DNA of 64,000 nucleotides, from positions 1,760,501 to 1,824,500 of the forward strand of contig NZ_CP067977.1 of assembly GCF_016656965.1 (NCBI RefSeq), in the 5' to 3' direction. The first letter of the stretch is position 1. Each line of letters starts with the position of its first letter. The DNA comes from Brevundimonas vitisensis. Its GTDB lineage: Bacteria; Pseudomonadota; Alphaproteobacteria; Caulobacterales; Caulobacteraceae. This document shows positions 24,063 to 34,178 of the stretch, one piece after another. The position numbers and the translations under genes are program-made. Below the pieces are notes generated by a model, which searched no databases, was not told the origin of the DNA, and was given only the letters and a program-made list of their open reading frames with translations.

Positions 24063-26036
24063 ATGCTCAGAATCCTGATGGCGGCCGGGGCCTGCCTGGC
24101 CCTGATCGCGTGCGGACCGCAGGCGTGGGCCCAGGCGGCTTCTCCAAGGGCCGAGGCCTTTGCCGCCCCGCCGCCCTATCATAACATCAGCCTGTCGCCG
24201 TCCGGGCAGCAGGTCGCCATGATCGTCCAGCGCGACAGCATCTTTCACCTGGAAGTCTGGCCCGTCGGCGCCAGCGCCCCTTCGGCCACCTATGCCTTCG
24301 GCGCCGCGCGGGCACCCAACTGGCTGGTGTGGAAGGGCGACGACCGGCTGCTGGTCAGCGTCAGCGTGCCCACGGGGATCGGCGAGTTCCAGCTCAATCA
24401 GACGCGACTGGTGTCGTTTAGCAGCCGCCTGACCCAGCCCGTGGTGCTGTCCGACCTGAACAACCGGATGCGCTTCACGCCCGTCTACCAGGACCGCCTT
24501 GTCCATCTGCTCCCAGACGACAATCGCAACATCCTCGTCCAGATGAATTCGGTTCAGCCTTTTCGCCCGACGGTTTATCGCGTCGATGTTCGAACCGGTC
24601 GCCTGACCGAATATCGGCGTGAAAACGACCTGGTCAGACACTGGATAGCCGATGCGGAAGGCCAGATCATTCTTGGCCTCGGCGACCCGGTGCGGACCGA
24701 TACGGAGCTTTTCCGCGCCCGGCCCCGGCACTGGGAAGTAGACGCCATAACCCTGTCGGGGGCGGGTGACATTTTCAACGTACAGGGCTTTGACGGCGAT
24801 CCGGACAGGCTGGTCGTGCTGTCGAACCATGAAGGCCCCACGACCGGGCTCTATATCTATGATCTCGCTGCCGGCGGGTTTACCCAGACGCTGTTCAAGG
24901 ACGAGACTTATGACGCCCTGAGCGCCATCATGTCTCCGGACGGGCACCGGGTGGTTGGAGCAGGCTACTATAGCGACATCTATCACACGGTCTATTTCGA
25001 CGCGGCGGCGCGGGAGCGTGCCAATGGCGTGGGCGCACTCATCCAGATGCCTGAAACCCTGATCAGCGATCAGACGGCCGACGGGCGGTATGTGATCGCT
25101 GCCGACTACAATGTCGCCCGCAGGCAGCAGGCCTACTGGGTCGATACGGTCGCGTCCGTCGTCCGTCCGGTCGGACAGCCGCAAAACCCCCTGGCCGATT
25201 ACACGCCCGCCAAGGTGATACCGATCAACTATGCCGCGCGCGACGGGCTGACCATCCCGGCCTATGTCACCCTTCCGCCGGGCCTGACCCGGGAGACGGC
25301 GCGGGGGATACCCTTCGTCGTCATGCCCCATGGTGGTCCCCATGCGCGTGACAATGCCGAGTTCGACTTCCTGGCCCAGTTCATCGCCAGCTTGGGCTAT
25401 GGCGTGCTTCAGCCGAATTTCCGCGGCTCCACCGGCTATGGTGAGGCCTTCCGTCAGGCCGGCGAACAGGAGTGGGGCGGGGCCATCCTGGACGATGTCG
25501 AGGACGGGACGCGGTGGCTGATCGCCGAGGGCCTGGCCGATCCGTCACGGATGTGCATCGTCGGCTGGTCGTTCGGGGGCTATCTGTCGATGATGGCCGC
25601 GGTCGAGCACGGCGATCTGTTCCGCTGTGCCTCGGCCGTCGCGCCGGTGACTGACCTTCCTCACCTGATCGAAGAAGAGTCCAAACTGTATGGCGGCGGA
25701 ACCATCATTCGCCGGATGATCGGCCGAATGTCCACCGATGCGGCGCGGCTGGAGGCGGAATCTCCGGCCCGGCGGGCACGGGAGGTGTCCATGCCGGTAC
25801 TCATCGCCCACGGCACCGTCGATGACGTGGTGCCGATCATCCAGTCCGAAAAGATGGTCGATGCACTGAAGGCGGCCGGAAAGGACGTCGAGTTCCTGAC
25901 CTTGGACTGGGGCGATCATTCCCTGTCGCGGACGTCGGGGCGTCTTGTGTATCTGCAGCGGCTGGAGGTGTTCCTGAACACCCACATCGGGCCGGGAGTG
26001 GCGGAACCGGCCTCGCAGCCGGTTCCGGTCTCCTGA
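24063..26036 (+). CDS. S9 family prolyl-oligopeptidase-like serine peptidase (exported)
   Basis: A 657-residue protein. The N-terminal signal includes ACLALIACGPQAWAQ, which resembles a lipobox, so it may be a lipoprotein. A beta-propeller-like domain covers about 30-400, followed by the alpha/beta-hydrolase catalytic domain. The catalytic Ser lies in VGWSFGGYLSM (near residue 503), Asp in HGTVDDVVP and His in WGDHSLS. It probably cleaves peptides, as do the dipeptidyl/acylaminoacyl peptidases. ATG 24063 follows a GGGGGGAG ribosome-binding site. Confidence 0.9.
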   Translation: MLRILMAAGACLALIACGPQAWAQAASPRAEAFAAPPPYHNISLSPSGQQVAMIVQRDSIFHLEVWPVGASAPSATYAFGAARAPNWLVWKGDDRLLVSVSVPTGIGEFQLNQTRLVSFSSRLTQPVVLSDLNNRMRFTPVYQDRLVHLLPDDNRNILVQMNSVQPFRPTVYRVDVRTGRLTEYRRENDLVRHWIADAEGQIILGLGDPVRTDTELFRARPRHWEVDAITLSGAGDIFNVQGFDGDPDRLVVLSNHEGPTTGLYIYDLAAGGFTQTLFKDETYDALSAIMSPDGHRVVGAGYYSDIYHTVYFDAAARERANGVGALIQMPETLISDQTADGRYVIAADYNVARRQQAYWVDTVASVVRPVGQPQNPLADYTPAKVIPINYAARDGLTIPAYVTLPPGLTRETARGIPFVVMPHGGPHARDNAEFDFLAQFIASLGYGVLQPNFRGSTGYGEAFRQAGEQEWGGAILDDVEDGTRWLIAEGLADPSRMCIVGWSFGGYLSMMAAVEHGDLFRCASAVAPVTDLPHLIEEESKLYGGGTIIRRMIGRMSTDAARLEAESPARRAREVSMPVLIAHGTVDDVVPIIQSEKMVDALKAAGKDVEFLTLDWGDHSLSRTSGRLVYLQRLEVFLNTHIGPGVAEPASQPVPVS

Positions 26037-26045
26037 AGGTTTCGA

Positions 26046-27017
<972 letters not shown>

Positions 27018-27024
27018 TTATTCT

Positions 27025-27091
27025 GGCCTACCGCGCTTCGCGCTACCTGAGGCCCGATGTCGGGCCTACCGCGCTGGCGCTACTTGAAGCC
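27025..27091. repeat. tandem pair of the GGCCTAcCGCGC..CTACTTGAGGCC element upstream of mdh
   Basis: Units at 27025-27054 (GGCCTACCGCGCTTCGCGC then TACCTGAGGCC) and 27063-27091 (GGCCTACCGCGCTGGCGC then TACTTGAAGCC) have a 38-base period. They lie 16 bases upstream of the mdh start codon, so they are in the promoter/leader of mdh. Confidence 0.8.
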
Positions 27092-27254
27092 GTTTGCTGG
27101 AGTGGATGGGTGGAAAAACCGTGGCGGCGGTCTAGACCCGGCGAAGCCGCGCTGCAACTGGCCATAGGTCGACGTCGGCGGTGATCGTCAGGATTTGGCG
27201 GGTTTACCGGGCCCGGTCCGCCGGGCATGGTCCATTGAAGATGGGAGACACGCC

Positions 27255-28163
27255 ATGATGCGCCGCCTGGTTTCAACCGCAGCCCTTGCCCTGCTGGCGG
27301 GTGGCATCGCCGCTCCGGCCCTGGCCCAAACCCCACCGGCCACGATCGGGGAACGCTATGTGCCTGCGCCCTGGTGGATGCGCGATCCGGTTATCGCCTC
27401 CATGGGTTTCGTGCGGACCGAGGTCCAGGCCAACCGGGCCGGGTTTTCGGCCACCTTCCAGGTCGTGGACCGCAGCGCCACCGACGCCTCGCGTGCCGCC
27501 GCCGACCGGGTGCGCGCCCTCAGCCAGGCCCTGGCCGCCTATGGCGTGGACAAGGTTCGGGTCGAGACGACCCTGACCACCCGTCCGCTCTATGATCAAT
27601 ATCGCGACGAGAGCGGCGTGCTGCGTGACAATGTCCGGTCGGACCGGATCGAACGCTATCAGGCCGATGCCACGGTCAGCATCACCATCCGCGACATCAC
27701 GGTGCTGGAACGGGTCTATGCCACGGTCCTCGCCTCGTCACCGACCTCGGTCGGCCAGGTCGGCTTCAATCTGGAGCCGGACAATGAACTGATCACCTGG
27801 CTGTCGGGCGAGGCGGTCAAGGATTCGGCCAATCGCGCCCGGGCCGCAGCCGCCAATGCGGGCGCCAGCCTGGGGCCCGTGCGGGTGATCGACCCCACGG
27901 GACGCGCCTGCCAGACCGATGTGCTGGCGGGCTGGCCTTCCTATTCGTCCGGCGGCGGCCTGGCGACGACGGTGGACTCTTCGGAAGTGGTTGTAACCGG
28001 CTCGCGAGCCCGCAGTGTTGCCGCGCCGCCCCCTCCCCCTGCGCCCCCGCCGCCGGGTACGGCACCTTCGGAAGCCCAGATCGAGGCGGCCCGCCTGGCC
28101 TTGCAGCCGCCGCTGCGCCAGATCACCGACAGCGCCTGCGTCGTCTATGGCCTGAGCAATTGA
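27255..28163 (+). CDS. secreted SIMPL (DUF541) domain protein
   Basis: A 302-residue protein. A clear signal peptide (RRLVSTAALALLAGGIAAPA, cut after ALAQ) precedes a SIMPL domain. Visible features are GFVRTEVQANRAGFSATFQV, ASRAAADRVRALSQALAAYG, the Arg/Tyr-rich YQADATVSITIRDI and SANRARAAAANAGASLG. A proline-rich stretch (PPPPPAPPPPG) precedes the conserved C-terminal end. It is probably periplasmic or in the outer envelope. Its function is not known. Confidence 0.85.
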   Translation: MMRRLVSTAALALLAGGIAAPALAQTPPATIGERYVPAPWWMRDPVIASMGFVRTEVQANRAGFSATFQVVDRSATDASRAAADRVRALSQALAAYGVDKVRVETTLTTRPLYDQYRDESGVLRDNVRSDRIERYQADATVSITIRDITVLERVYATVLASSPTSVGQVGFNLEPDNELITWLSGEAVKDSANRARAAAANAGASLGPVRVIDPTGRACQTDVLAGWPSYSSGGGLATTVDSSEVVVTGSRARSVAAPPPPPAPPPPGTAPSEAQIEAARLALQPPLRQITDSACVVYGLSN

Positions 28164-28168
28164 GTTTC

Positions 28169-28235
28169 GCCTATCGCGCTTGGCGCTGCTTGAGGCTTGA
28201 TGGTTTTGCCTATCGCGCTTGGCGCTGCTTGAGGC
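28169..28235. repeat. tandem pair of GCCTATCGCGCTTGGCGCTG.. elements before the HIT gene
   Basis: Units at 28169-28196 and 28208-28235 are identical over 28 bases (GCCTATCGCGCTTGGCGCT then GCTTGAGGC) with a 39-base period. The second unit ends 4 bases before the HIT start codon, so the element supplies the ribosome-binding region of that gene. Confidence 0.85.
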
Positions 28236-28239
28236 GGGG

Positions 28240-28674
28240 ATGAGCGGTTTCTTCGCCGATCCCGCCTTCGACGCCGGATCCCTGGCCATCGGCGACCTTG
28301 GCCTGTGCCAGGTCCGGCTACAGGACGATGCCCGGTTTCCGTGGCTGATCCTGATCCCGCGCGTCACCGGGGCGGTCGAGCTGGAAGACCTGTCGTCGGC
28401 GCAGCGCGTGGACGTCATGGAAGCCGTCATCCAGGCGGGACAGCTCGTGCGTGCTTTGGGCGAACTGGCGGGGCGGCCGGCGGAGAAACTGAACATTGCC
28501 GCCATCGGCAATGTCACCGCCCAGCTGCACATCCATGTGGTGGGACGTCGCCGCGACGACGGCCTGTGGCCGGATCCGGTCTGGGGGCGCGGGCCGGCCA
28601 TCCCCTATGTTCCGCAGGCGCGGCAGGACGCCGTCTCCCTGATCCGCCGGGCGCTGGATCCCGTCAGCCCTTGA
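28240..28674 (+). CDS. HIT domain protein (QxHxH type)
   Basis: A 144-residue histidine-triad-fold protein. The usual HxHxH motif reads QLHIHVVGR, with Gln in place of the first His, a variant seen in a bacterial HIT subgroup. FPWLILIPRV and KLNIAAIGN fit the nucleotide-binding core. Family members hydrolyse or transfer nucleoside phosphates. ATG 28240 directly follows the repeat pair. The 3' end overlaps the convergent gloB by 11 bases. Confidence 0.85.
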   Translation: MSGFFADPAFDAGSLAIGDLGLCQVRLQDDARFPWLILIPRVTGAVELEDLSSAQRVDVMEAVIQAGQLVRALGELAGRPAEKLNIAAIGNVTAQLHIHVVGRRRDDGLWPDPVWGRGPAIPYVPQARQDAVSLIRRALDPVSP

Positions 28675-29404
28675 AGCCATCCTTGGCAGCCCGCCGTGCG
28701 GCGAAGGTCGCCGCGTCCCCGGCCGTCAGAAAGGGATTGAAGGCCCGTTCGATCCCCACCGTGGTCGGCACCGTCGCCTCGCCCCGCTCACGCGCCTCAA
28801 AGATCGACCGGGCGTGGGCCGCCATCTCGGGCCGGTCATCGACACTCAGGGCAAAGCGCGCGTTGGCGGCGGTATATTCATGCGCCGACCAGATCACGGT
28901 CTGGTCCGGCCAGGCGGCGATGGCCGACAGACTGTCCCACATCTGTTCAGGCGTCCCCTCGAACAGACGCCCGCAGCCCAGCGGAAACAGCACGTCGCCG
29001 ACGAAGGCCTGGCCCGCCGCTATCGCTCGATAGACGATGTGACCCAGGGTATGGCCGGGCGCTTCCGTCACGGCCAGCGGCGTCTGGCCCAGGTCCACCA
29101 CCGCCCCGTCCGCGACCACCTGATCCAGCGGCGCGACACGGGCCACCTCGGCCGGGCCCACGATCCGGCAGCCGGTCGCAGCCTTTATCGCCGCATTGCC
29201 CTGAGTGTGATCGGGATGCCAGTGGGTGTTCAGGATCAGGTCCAGCCGTCCCCACCCCAGGGTCTCCAGCTCGGCCAGGATCCGGTCGGCATCGGGCGTA
29301 TCGACCGTGGCCACCATGCCGGTCGCGTCATCGCGGACCAGAATCCCGTAGTTGTCGCTGAGACAGGGGAACAGGTGAACGGACAGGCTGTGGTTCGGGG
29401 TCAT
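28664..29404 (-). CDS. gloB: hydroxyacylglutathione hydrolase (glyoxalase II)
   Basis: A 246-residue metallo-beta-lactamase-fold enzyme. The metal motif is NTHWHPDHTQGN, where the usual THHHxDHxxGN has Trp at the second His position. Other ligands lie in APGHTLGHIVY, and WSAHEYTAANARFAL is characteristic of GloB. The C-terminal part contains the glutathione-binding RAFNPFLTA. It hydrolyses S-D-lactoylglutathione in methylglyoxal detoxification. It is divergent from the methyltransferase gene. Confidence 0.93.
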   Translation of the reverse strand: MTPNHSLSVHLFPCLSDNYGILVRDDATGMVATVDTPDADRILAELETLGWGRLDLILNTHWHPDHTQGNAAIKAATGCRIVGPAEVARVAPLDQVVADGAVVDLGQTPLAVTEAPGHTLGHIVYRAIAAGQAFVGDVLFPLGCGRLFEGTPEQMWDSLSAIAAWPDQTVIWSAHEYTAANARFALSVDDRPEMAAHARSIFEARERGEATVPTTVGIERAFNPFLTAGDAATFAARRAAKDGFKG

Positions 29405-29450
29405 GGCCGTCTGTGTAGCAGGGCGGCCCGCCCCGGCCTATGTTGATCCC

Positions 29451-30221
29451 ATGCGCCGCAGCATCGACGAGCTTCGAACCTTCTATGGCGAGCCGGCCGG
29501 GGCGCTTGTGCGCCGCCTCCTGGCGCGGCGGCTGGACGATGCCTGGGGCGAGGGCGTCGGTTGCGACGTGCTGGGCGTCGGCTATGCCACCCCCTGGCTG
29601 GACGCCTTTGTCGGGGCGCGGCGTGTCGTCGCGGCCATGCCCGGCGGTCAGGGCGTGGAGCAATGGCCGGTCGTCGGCCGGAACCGGACCCTGCTGATCG
29701 ACGACCGGCGCTGGCCGTTTGCGGCGGGCGCCTTCGACCGCATCCTTCTGGTCCATGCGCTGGAGGAAGCCGACGATCCCCATGCCCTGTTGACCGAGGC
29801 CGTCCGGGCCCTGGCCCCTGCCGGTCGCATCATCCTGGCGGCGGCGGCGCGCGGGGGTCTGTGGGCCCGGGTGGAGGCCACCCCCTTCGGCCACGGACGG
29901 CCCTTTACACGGCGTCAGCTGGAGCAGTTGGTGCGGGCCGTCGGCCTGGAGCCCACCGCCTGGACCCAGACGCTCTACACGCCGCCCTGGGCCCCGCTGC
30001 TGCCGCTGTCGGACGGGATCGAGCAGGTGGGGAAACATGTTCTGCCCGGTGCGGCGGGTTTGATCCTGCTGGAAGCCAGCCGTCACGCCTATGCCCGCAT
30101 CCGGCCCCAGGGCCATGCCCAGCGGTTGCCCGTCATGGCCCCGGCCCTGGCCCCCCGACCCGCGACCCAGACGGCATCGGGCGACGGCGATGCTCTGGAT
30201 ACCGCCTCCGAACATCCGTAA
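29451..30221 (+). CDS. class I SAM-dependent methyltransferase
   Basis: A 256-residue protein with a methyltransferase fold of the type-11 kind. It begins RRSIDELRTFYGEPAGALVRR. CDVLGVGYATPWLDAF is the SAM loop, PFAAGAFDRILLVHALEE the acidic motif, and AVRALAPAGRIILAAAARGG the strand-5 motif. It has a GloB neighbour in many alphaproteobacteria. The substrate is unknown. The start ATG 29451 lies 46 bases from the divergent gloB start. Confidence 0.85.
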   Translation: MRRSIDELRTFYGEPAGALVRRLLARRLDDAWGEGVGCDVLGVGYATPWLDAFVGARRVVAAMPGGQGVEQWPVVGRNRTLLIDDRRWPFAAGAFDRILLVHALEEADDPHALLTEAVRALAPAGRIILAAAARGGLWARVEATPFGHGRPFTRRQLEQLVRAVGLEPTAWTQTLYTPPWAPLLPLSDGIEQVGKHVLPGAAGLILLEASRHAYARIRPQGHAQRLPVMAPALAPRPATQTASGDGDALDTASEHP

Positions 30222-30231
30222 ACGGGACCGC

Positions 30232-30744
30232 ATGCACCGATTGATTCTGATGCGCCACGCCAAGGCTGAGCGGGACGCCCCGTCCGGGCGCGACCAGGAC
30301 CGTCCGTTGTCGCCCCGGGGCCAGGCCGACGCCGTCCTGATGGGCCGGGCCCTGGCCGAGCGGGGATGGCGGCCAGACCGCGCCTTGGTCTCGACCGCCA
30401 CCCGCACCCGCCAGACCTGGGATCTGGTTCAGGAGGGCCTGGGCGACGTCGAGGTGCGGACCGATCCGGCCCTCTACAACGCCTCGCCCGAGACCCTGCG
30501 CCGCTTCGTCGAGGCGTCCGAGGACGAGGTCGGCTGTTTGATCGTGGTCGCCCACAATCCCGGCATTCACCTGCTGGCGGTCGAGTATCTGACGGAATCG
30601 GCCGCCTCCCCTTCGGTCCTGGACCGGATGAGCGGGGGCTTTCCGACCGGAGCGGCCGCCCTGTTCGGCGTTGATGTCGCCGGTCGATGCGTCCACGAAG
30701 GCTTCCTGACGCCCCGGGCTCTGGGCGGGGGCGCGGACGAATGA
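30232..30744 (+). CDS. SixA-like phosphohistidine phosphatase
   Basis: A 170-residue histidine phosphatase. It starts RLILMRHAKAERD with the catalytic RHA motif, followed by RPLSPRGQADA and LVSTATRTRQTW, with a second catalytic His in VVAHNPGIH. SixA removes phosphate from phosphohistidine on HPt or PTS proteins. The gene is coupled by an ATGA overlap to the DUF952 gene. Which phosphohistidine it acts on is unknown. Confidence 0.87.
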   Translation: MHRLILMRHAKAERDAPSGRDQDRPLSPRGQADAVLMGRALAERGWRPDRALVSTATRTRQTWDLVQEGLGDVEVRTDPALYNASPETLRRFVEASEDEVGCLIVVAHNPGIHLLAVEYLTESAASPSVLDRMSGGFPTGAAALFGVDVAGRCVHEGFLTPRALGGGADE

Positions 30745-31103
30745 ACGCACAACCGTGGGTCGCCTTCAAGATCGTGGACCGGGCCGAATGGGAAGCCGCC
30801 CTGCCCACAGGCCTTTATGCCGGCTCGGCGGTCGATCTGGCGGACGGCTACATCCATCTGTCGACGGCTGAACAGGTGGTCGAGACCCTTCGCCGCCACT
30901 ATGCCGGGCGGTCGGACCTGTTGGCGCTGACGGTCGATCTGACCCGGCTGGACGAGCCCCCCGTGTGGGAGGAGTCGCGCGGCGGGGCCCTGTTTCCGCA
31001 TCTCTATGCCCCGCTGCCCGCCAGCGCCGTCACGGCGGCACAGGCCCTGTCGGTGTCGGCGGACGGCACGCCCGTCGTCGAGGGGACGGCGCCGTGGGCC
31101 TGA
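30741..31103 (+). CDS. DUF952 family protein
   Basis: A 120-residue protein of the DUF952 type (KIVDRAEWEAALPTGLYAGS, then DGYIHLSTAEQVVETLRRHY, and LFPHLYAPLPASAV). The fold resembles a small ADP-ribosyl-type enzyme domain, but no activity is assigned. It overlaps sixA by 4 bases and the pyrD start by 10, so the three genes are one transcription unit. Confidence 0.88.
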   Translation: MNAQPWVAFKIVDRAEWEAALPTGLYAGSAVDLADGYIHLSTAEQVVETLRRHYAGRSDLLALTVDLTRLDEPPVWEESRGGALFPHLYAPLPASAVTAAQALSVSADGTPVVEGTAPWA

Positions 31104-32131
31104 ACGATGTCGGTGCCTTCGCGCTGCGGCAGCTGGACCCGGAAACGGCGCATGGCCTGGCCATCACCGCCCTGAAGACCCTTCCCCTGCCTGCGGCCGC
31201 GCCGGACGATCCAATTCTGCGCACCACCCTGGCCGGGCTGGAGCTGCCCAATCCCGTGGGGCTGGCGGCAGGACTGGACAAGAATGCCGAGGCCCTGGCC
31301 GGTCTTTCGCGCCTGGGTTTCGGCTTCGTCGAATGCGGCTCGGTCACGCCCCTGGCCCAGGACGGCAATCCCAAGCCGCGCCTGTTCCGGCTGAGCCAGG
31401 ACCGCGCGATCATCAACCGGATGGGGTTCAACAACGCCGGGCTGGAGGCCTTTGCCAGCCATCTGGCGAACCGCCCGGCGGGATGCGTGGTCGGGGCCAA
31501 TCTGGGGGCCAACAAACAGACCGAGGACCGGGCCGCCGACTATGTCACCGGCCTGCGTCGCCTAAACGGACTGGCCGACTATTTCACCGTCAATATTTCC
31601 TCGCCCAACACGCCCGGACTGAGAGCGCTGCAAGGGCGGGCAGCTCTGGATGACCTGCTGGGCCGGGTCAATGCTGCCCGCCAGCCGGGCACGGGTCCGG
31701 TCTTTCTGAAGATCGCACCGGACCTGACAGCTGAGGAGATCGGCATGATCGTCGAGGCTGCCCTGGCGCACCGGATCGATGCCCTGATCATGTCCAACAC
31801 CACCCTGGACCGGCCGGACAGCCTTCGCTCACCCGATCGCGGCGAGAGCGGCGGCCTGTCTGGGGCACCATTGAAGGATCGGGCGTTTTACGCGCTGCGG
31901 GCCGCTTCCGAGGCGGGTCAGGGACAAATCCCGCTGATCGCCGTGGGCGGAATCGGCTCGGGCGAAGACGCCTATGCGCGCATTCGCGCCGGGGCCTCGG
32001 CAATCCAGGTCTATTCGGCCCTGATCTATGAGGGGCCCGGTCTGGTCGGGCGGATCAAGCGCGACCTGGCTCGGCGACTGCGTGCGGACGGGTTTTCAAC
32101 AGTTCATCAGGCCATCGGCACCGCCCGTTGA
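31094..32131 (+). CDS. pyrD: dihydroorotate dehydrogenase (quinone), class 2
   Basis: A 345-residue membrane-associated flavoprotein. It has the class-2 segments NPVGLAAGLDKNAEAL, FVECGSVTPLAQDGNPKPRLFRL, RMGFNNAGLEAF, NISSPNTPGLR (catalytic Ser region) and PLIAVGGIGSGEDAYARIRAGASAIQVYSALIY. It oxidises dihydroorotate to orotate with electrons going to quinone. The start is GTG 31094, inside the DUF952 end. The N-terminal amphipathic part ALRQLDPETAHGLAI is in place. Confidence 0.95.
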   Translation: MGLNDVGAFALRQLDPETAHGLAITALKTLPLPAAAPDDPILRTTLAGLELPNPVGLAAGLDKNAEALAGLSRLGFGFVECGSVTPLAQDGNPKPRLFRLSQDRAIINRMGFNNAGLEAFASHLANRPAGCVVGANLGANKQTEDRAADYVTGLRRLNGLADYFTVNISSPNTPGLRALQGRAALDDLLGRVNAARQPGTGPVFLKIAPDLTAEEIGMIVEAALAHRIDALIMSNTTLDRPDSLRSPDRGESGGLSGAPLKDRAFYALRAASEAGQGQIPLIAVGGIGSGEDAYARIRAGASAIQVYSALIYEGPGLVGRIKRDLARRLRADGFSTVHQAIGTAR

Positions 32132-32196
32132 CGGAGCGTTAGCCTAAGGCTGGCATCTTCACCGCAAAGGGCCAGAAGGCCGATCCGGGGAGCTGC

Positions 32197-34110
32197 ATGC
32201 CACAGGCCGACGCCGACATGTCCAACGGCTGGGCCGTGGCCGTTCGCCAGCGCCGAAAGGCGCTGCTGCAGCGCTTGCTGATGGGGGCTGCCTGCGCCCT
32301 GGTGTTCAGCCCGCTTCTGGGGTGGACCTTCGGGCTGGTGTGGGTCACCGGCTATTTCCTGATCCAGCTGATCGATCTGATCGTTTTCGCACCCATCAAC
32401 ACGGGTCGGGCGACCCGTATGCCGCTGGGGCGGTCGATGGCGGGCGGGCTGATGCTGGTGCTGAACGGCACCTATTTCGGCAGCCTGTCGATTCCGCTCT
32501 GGATCGTCGGCGGGCCGATGGGCGGGGTCTGCGCCGCCATCATGTTGTCGGCGGGTGCCATCTATTCGGTGATCAATGCGCCGCGGTCCAACCTGGTCAT
32601 GATCCTGACCTCACTGGGCCAGTTCCTGTATCTGACTGCGACGCCCTTCCTCATGCTGATGAATGGGGCATCGACCAATTTCGCCACGGCTGCAGGCATC
32701 GCCGTGGGGGTCTTCATTGCCTATTGCATCAGCACCTGGCAGCGGATGGATCGGTCGCGGCGCTCGGAGATCAAGGCGCGGCTGGACGCGGATCGTCGCC
32801 GCATCGAGGCGGAACGGGTCATGGAAGGCCGCAGCGCCTTTCTGGCCGCGGTCGGTCATGACCTGCGCACCCCCATCAGCGCCATTCTGGCAGGTTCGGC
32901 CGAGCTGGAGCAGGGCGCGGCTGACAACACGGCCCGGGCGCACGCCCATCTGATCACCGACGCGGGCCTGATGATGAAGGCGCTTCTGGACGACCTGCTG
33001 GATCACGCCAAGCTGGAAGCCGGGCGGATGACGGTCGAGGACGGCGACTTCAACCTGCGCAGCCTGATCGCCCAGACCGTACGCCTGTGGCAGGGCCCGG
33101 CGCGGGCCAAGGGCCTGAGACTGGGGATCGAAGGGGCCGCCCAGATGCCGGCCATGGTGCGCGGCGATGCCATGCGTCTGCGCCAGATCCTGAACAACCT
33201 GATCTCCAATGCCATGAAGTTCACCGATCAGGGCACGATCACCCTGGTCCTCAGCGCCTGGCAGGACGAGACCGAAGGTCATGCTGTACTGATCGAGGTG
33301 CGCGACACGGGGCCGGGCATGTCGGCGGCCCAGTTGTCGCGGCTGTTCACGCCGTTTGATCAGACGGCCGAGGGCGTCAGCGCCCGCCACGGTGGCACCG
33401 GCCTGGGGCTGACCATCAGCCGCGATCTGGCTCAGCTGATGGGCGGCCGCCTGACCGCCCGCAGCACGCCGGGTCAGGGGGCCAGCTTTACACTGTCGGT
33501 CCGCTTCGGACGCAGCAATGTGGTCGCCCAGCCGGTGACGGCCCTGGATCCCGCCGCACGCGCGGTCGTCGCCCGCTCCCTCGCCTCGACCTTGACCGCA
33601 CAGGTGGCCCCGCCGGCCGAGTCCCAGGTGATCGACATCCAGCCGGTTCCGGCCGCGCAGACCGAGCCCGAGCCCGCTACCGACGACGATGAAGGCCGAC
33701 CGCTGCGGGTTCTGGTCGTGGACGACCACGACATCAACCGCCGCGCCATCCAGCTGATCCTGCAGCCGCTGGGCTGTGACGTGACGACGGCGGCGGATGG
33801 CATGGCGGCGTTGACTGCCTGCGACGCCGAGGTCTTCGACGTGATCTTCATGGATGTCCGCATGCCCGAGCTGGACGGTCGCGAAACGACGCGGCGGATC
33901 CGCAGCCAGGGCGGCCCGAACGCACCGACGCCCGTGATCGCTGTCACCGCCGACACCTCGGCCGAGGACATCGCCGCCTGCATGGCTGCGGGCATGACCT
34001 ATTTCGTGCCCAAGCCGATTACGCCGGCGACCCTGCTGGGTGCCGTGACCCACGTCCTTTCCAACGAGGCCGACGCGACCTCCCCCGAACACGAGACCGA
34101 AGCCGCCTGA
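32197..34110 (+). CDS. hybrid sensor histidine kinase with C-terminal receiver
   Basis: A 637-residue protein. About six membrane helices cover residues 25-180, followed by a charged coiled-coil and the kinase core. The H-box is AAVGHDLRTPISAIL (His near 221), the N-box ILNNLISNAMKFTDQG, and the G-boxes DTGPGM and GGTGLGLTIS. A linker with Pro/Ala follows, then a receiver domain (LRVLVVDDHDINRR, phospho-acceptor Asp in FMDVRMPEL near 553, Lys in FVPKPI). It has no sensory PAS domain, so the membrane part is the likely sensor. No HPt protein is adjacent. Confidence 0.92.
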   Translation: MPQADADMSNGWAVAVRQRRKALLQRLLMGAACALVFSPLLGWTFGLVWVTGYFLIQLIDLIVFAPINTGRATRMPLGRSMAGGLMLVLNGTYFGSLSIPLWIVGGPMGGVCAAIMLSAGAIYSVINAPRSNLVMILTSLGQFLYLTATPFLMLMNGASTNFATAAGIAVGVFIAYCISTWQRMDRSRRSEIKARLDADRRRIEAERVMEGRSAFLAAVGHDLRTPISAILAGSAELEQGAADNTARAHAHLITDAGLMMKALLDDLLDHAKLEAGRMTVEDGDFNLRSLIAQTVRLWQGPARAKGLRLGIEGAAQMPAMVRGDAMRLRQILNNLISNAMKFTDQGTITLVLSAWQDETEGHAVLIEVRDTGPGMSAAQLSRLFTPFDQTAEGVSARHGGTGLGLTISRDLAQLMGGRLTARSTPGQGASFTLSVRFGRSNVVAQPVTALDPAARAVVARSLASTLTAQVAPPAESQVIDIQPVPAAQTEPEPATDDDEGRPLRVLVVDDHDINRRAIQLILQPLGCDVTTAADGMAALTACDAEVFDVIFMDVRMPELDGRETTRRIRSQGGPNAPTPVIAVTADTSAEDIAACMAAGMTYFVPKPITPATLLGAVTHVLSNEADATSPEHETEAA

Positions 34111-34178
34111 GTTTGACGGCCTCGGTACAGGATCGCGCTCCGCTCATCTAACGGCCTCAAGCCGCAGAGCGGTTGCCG

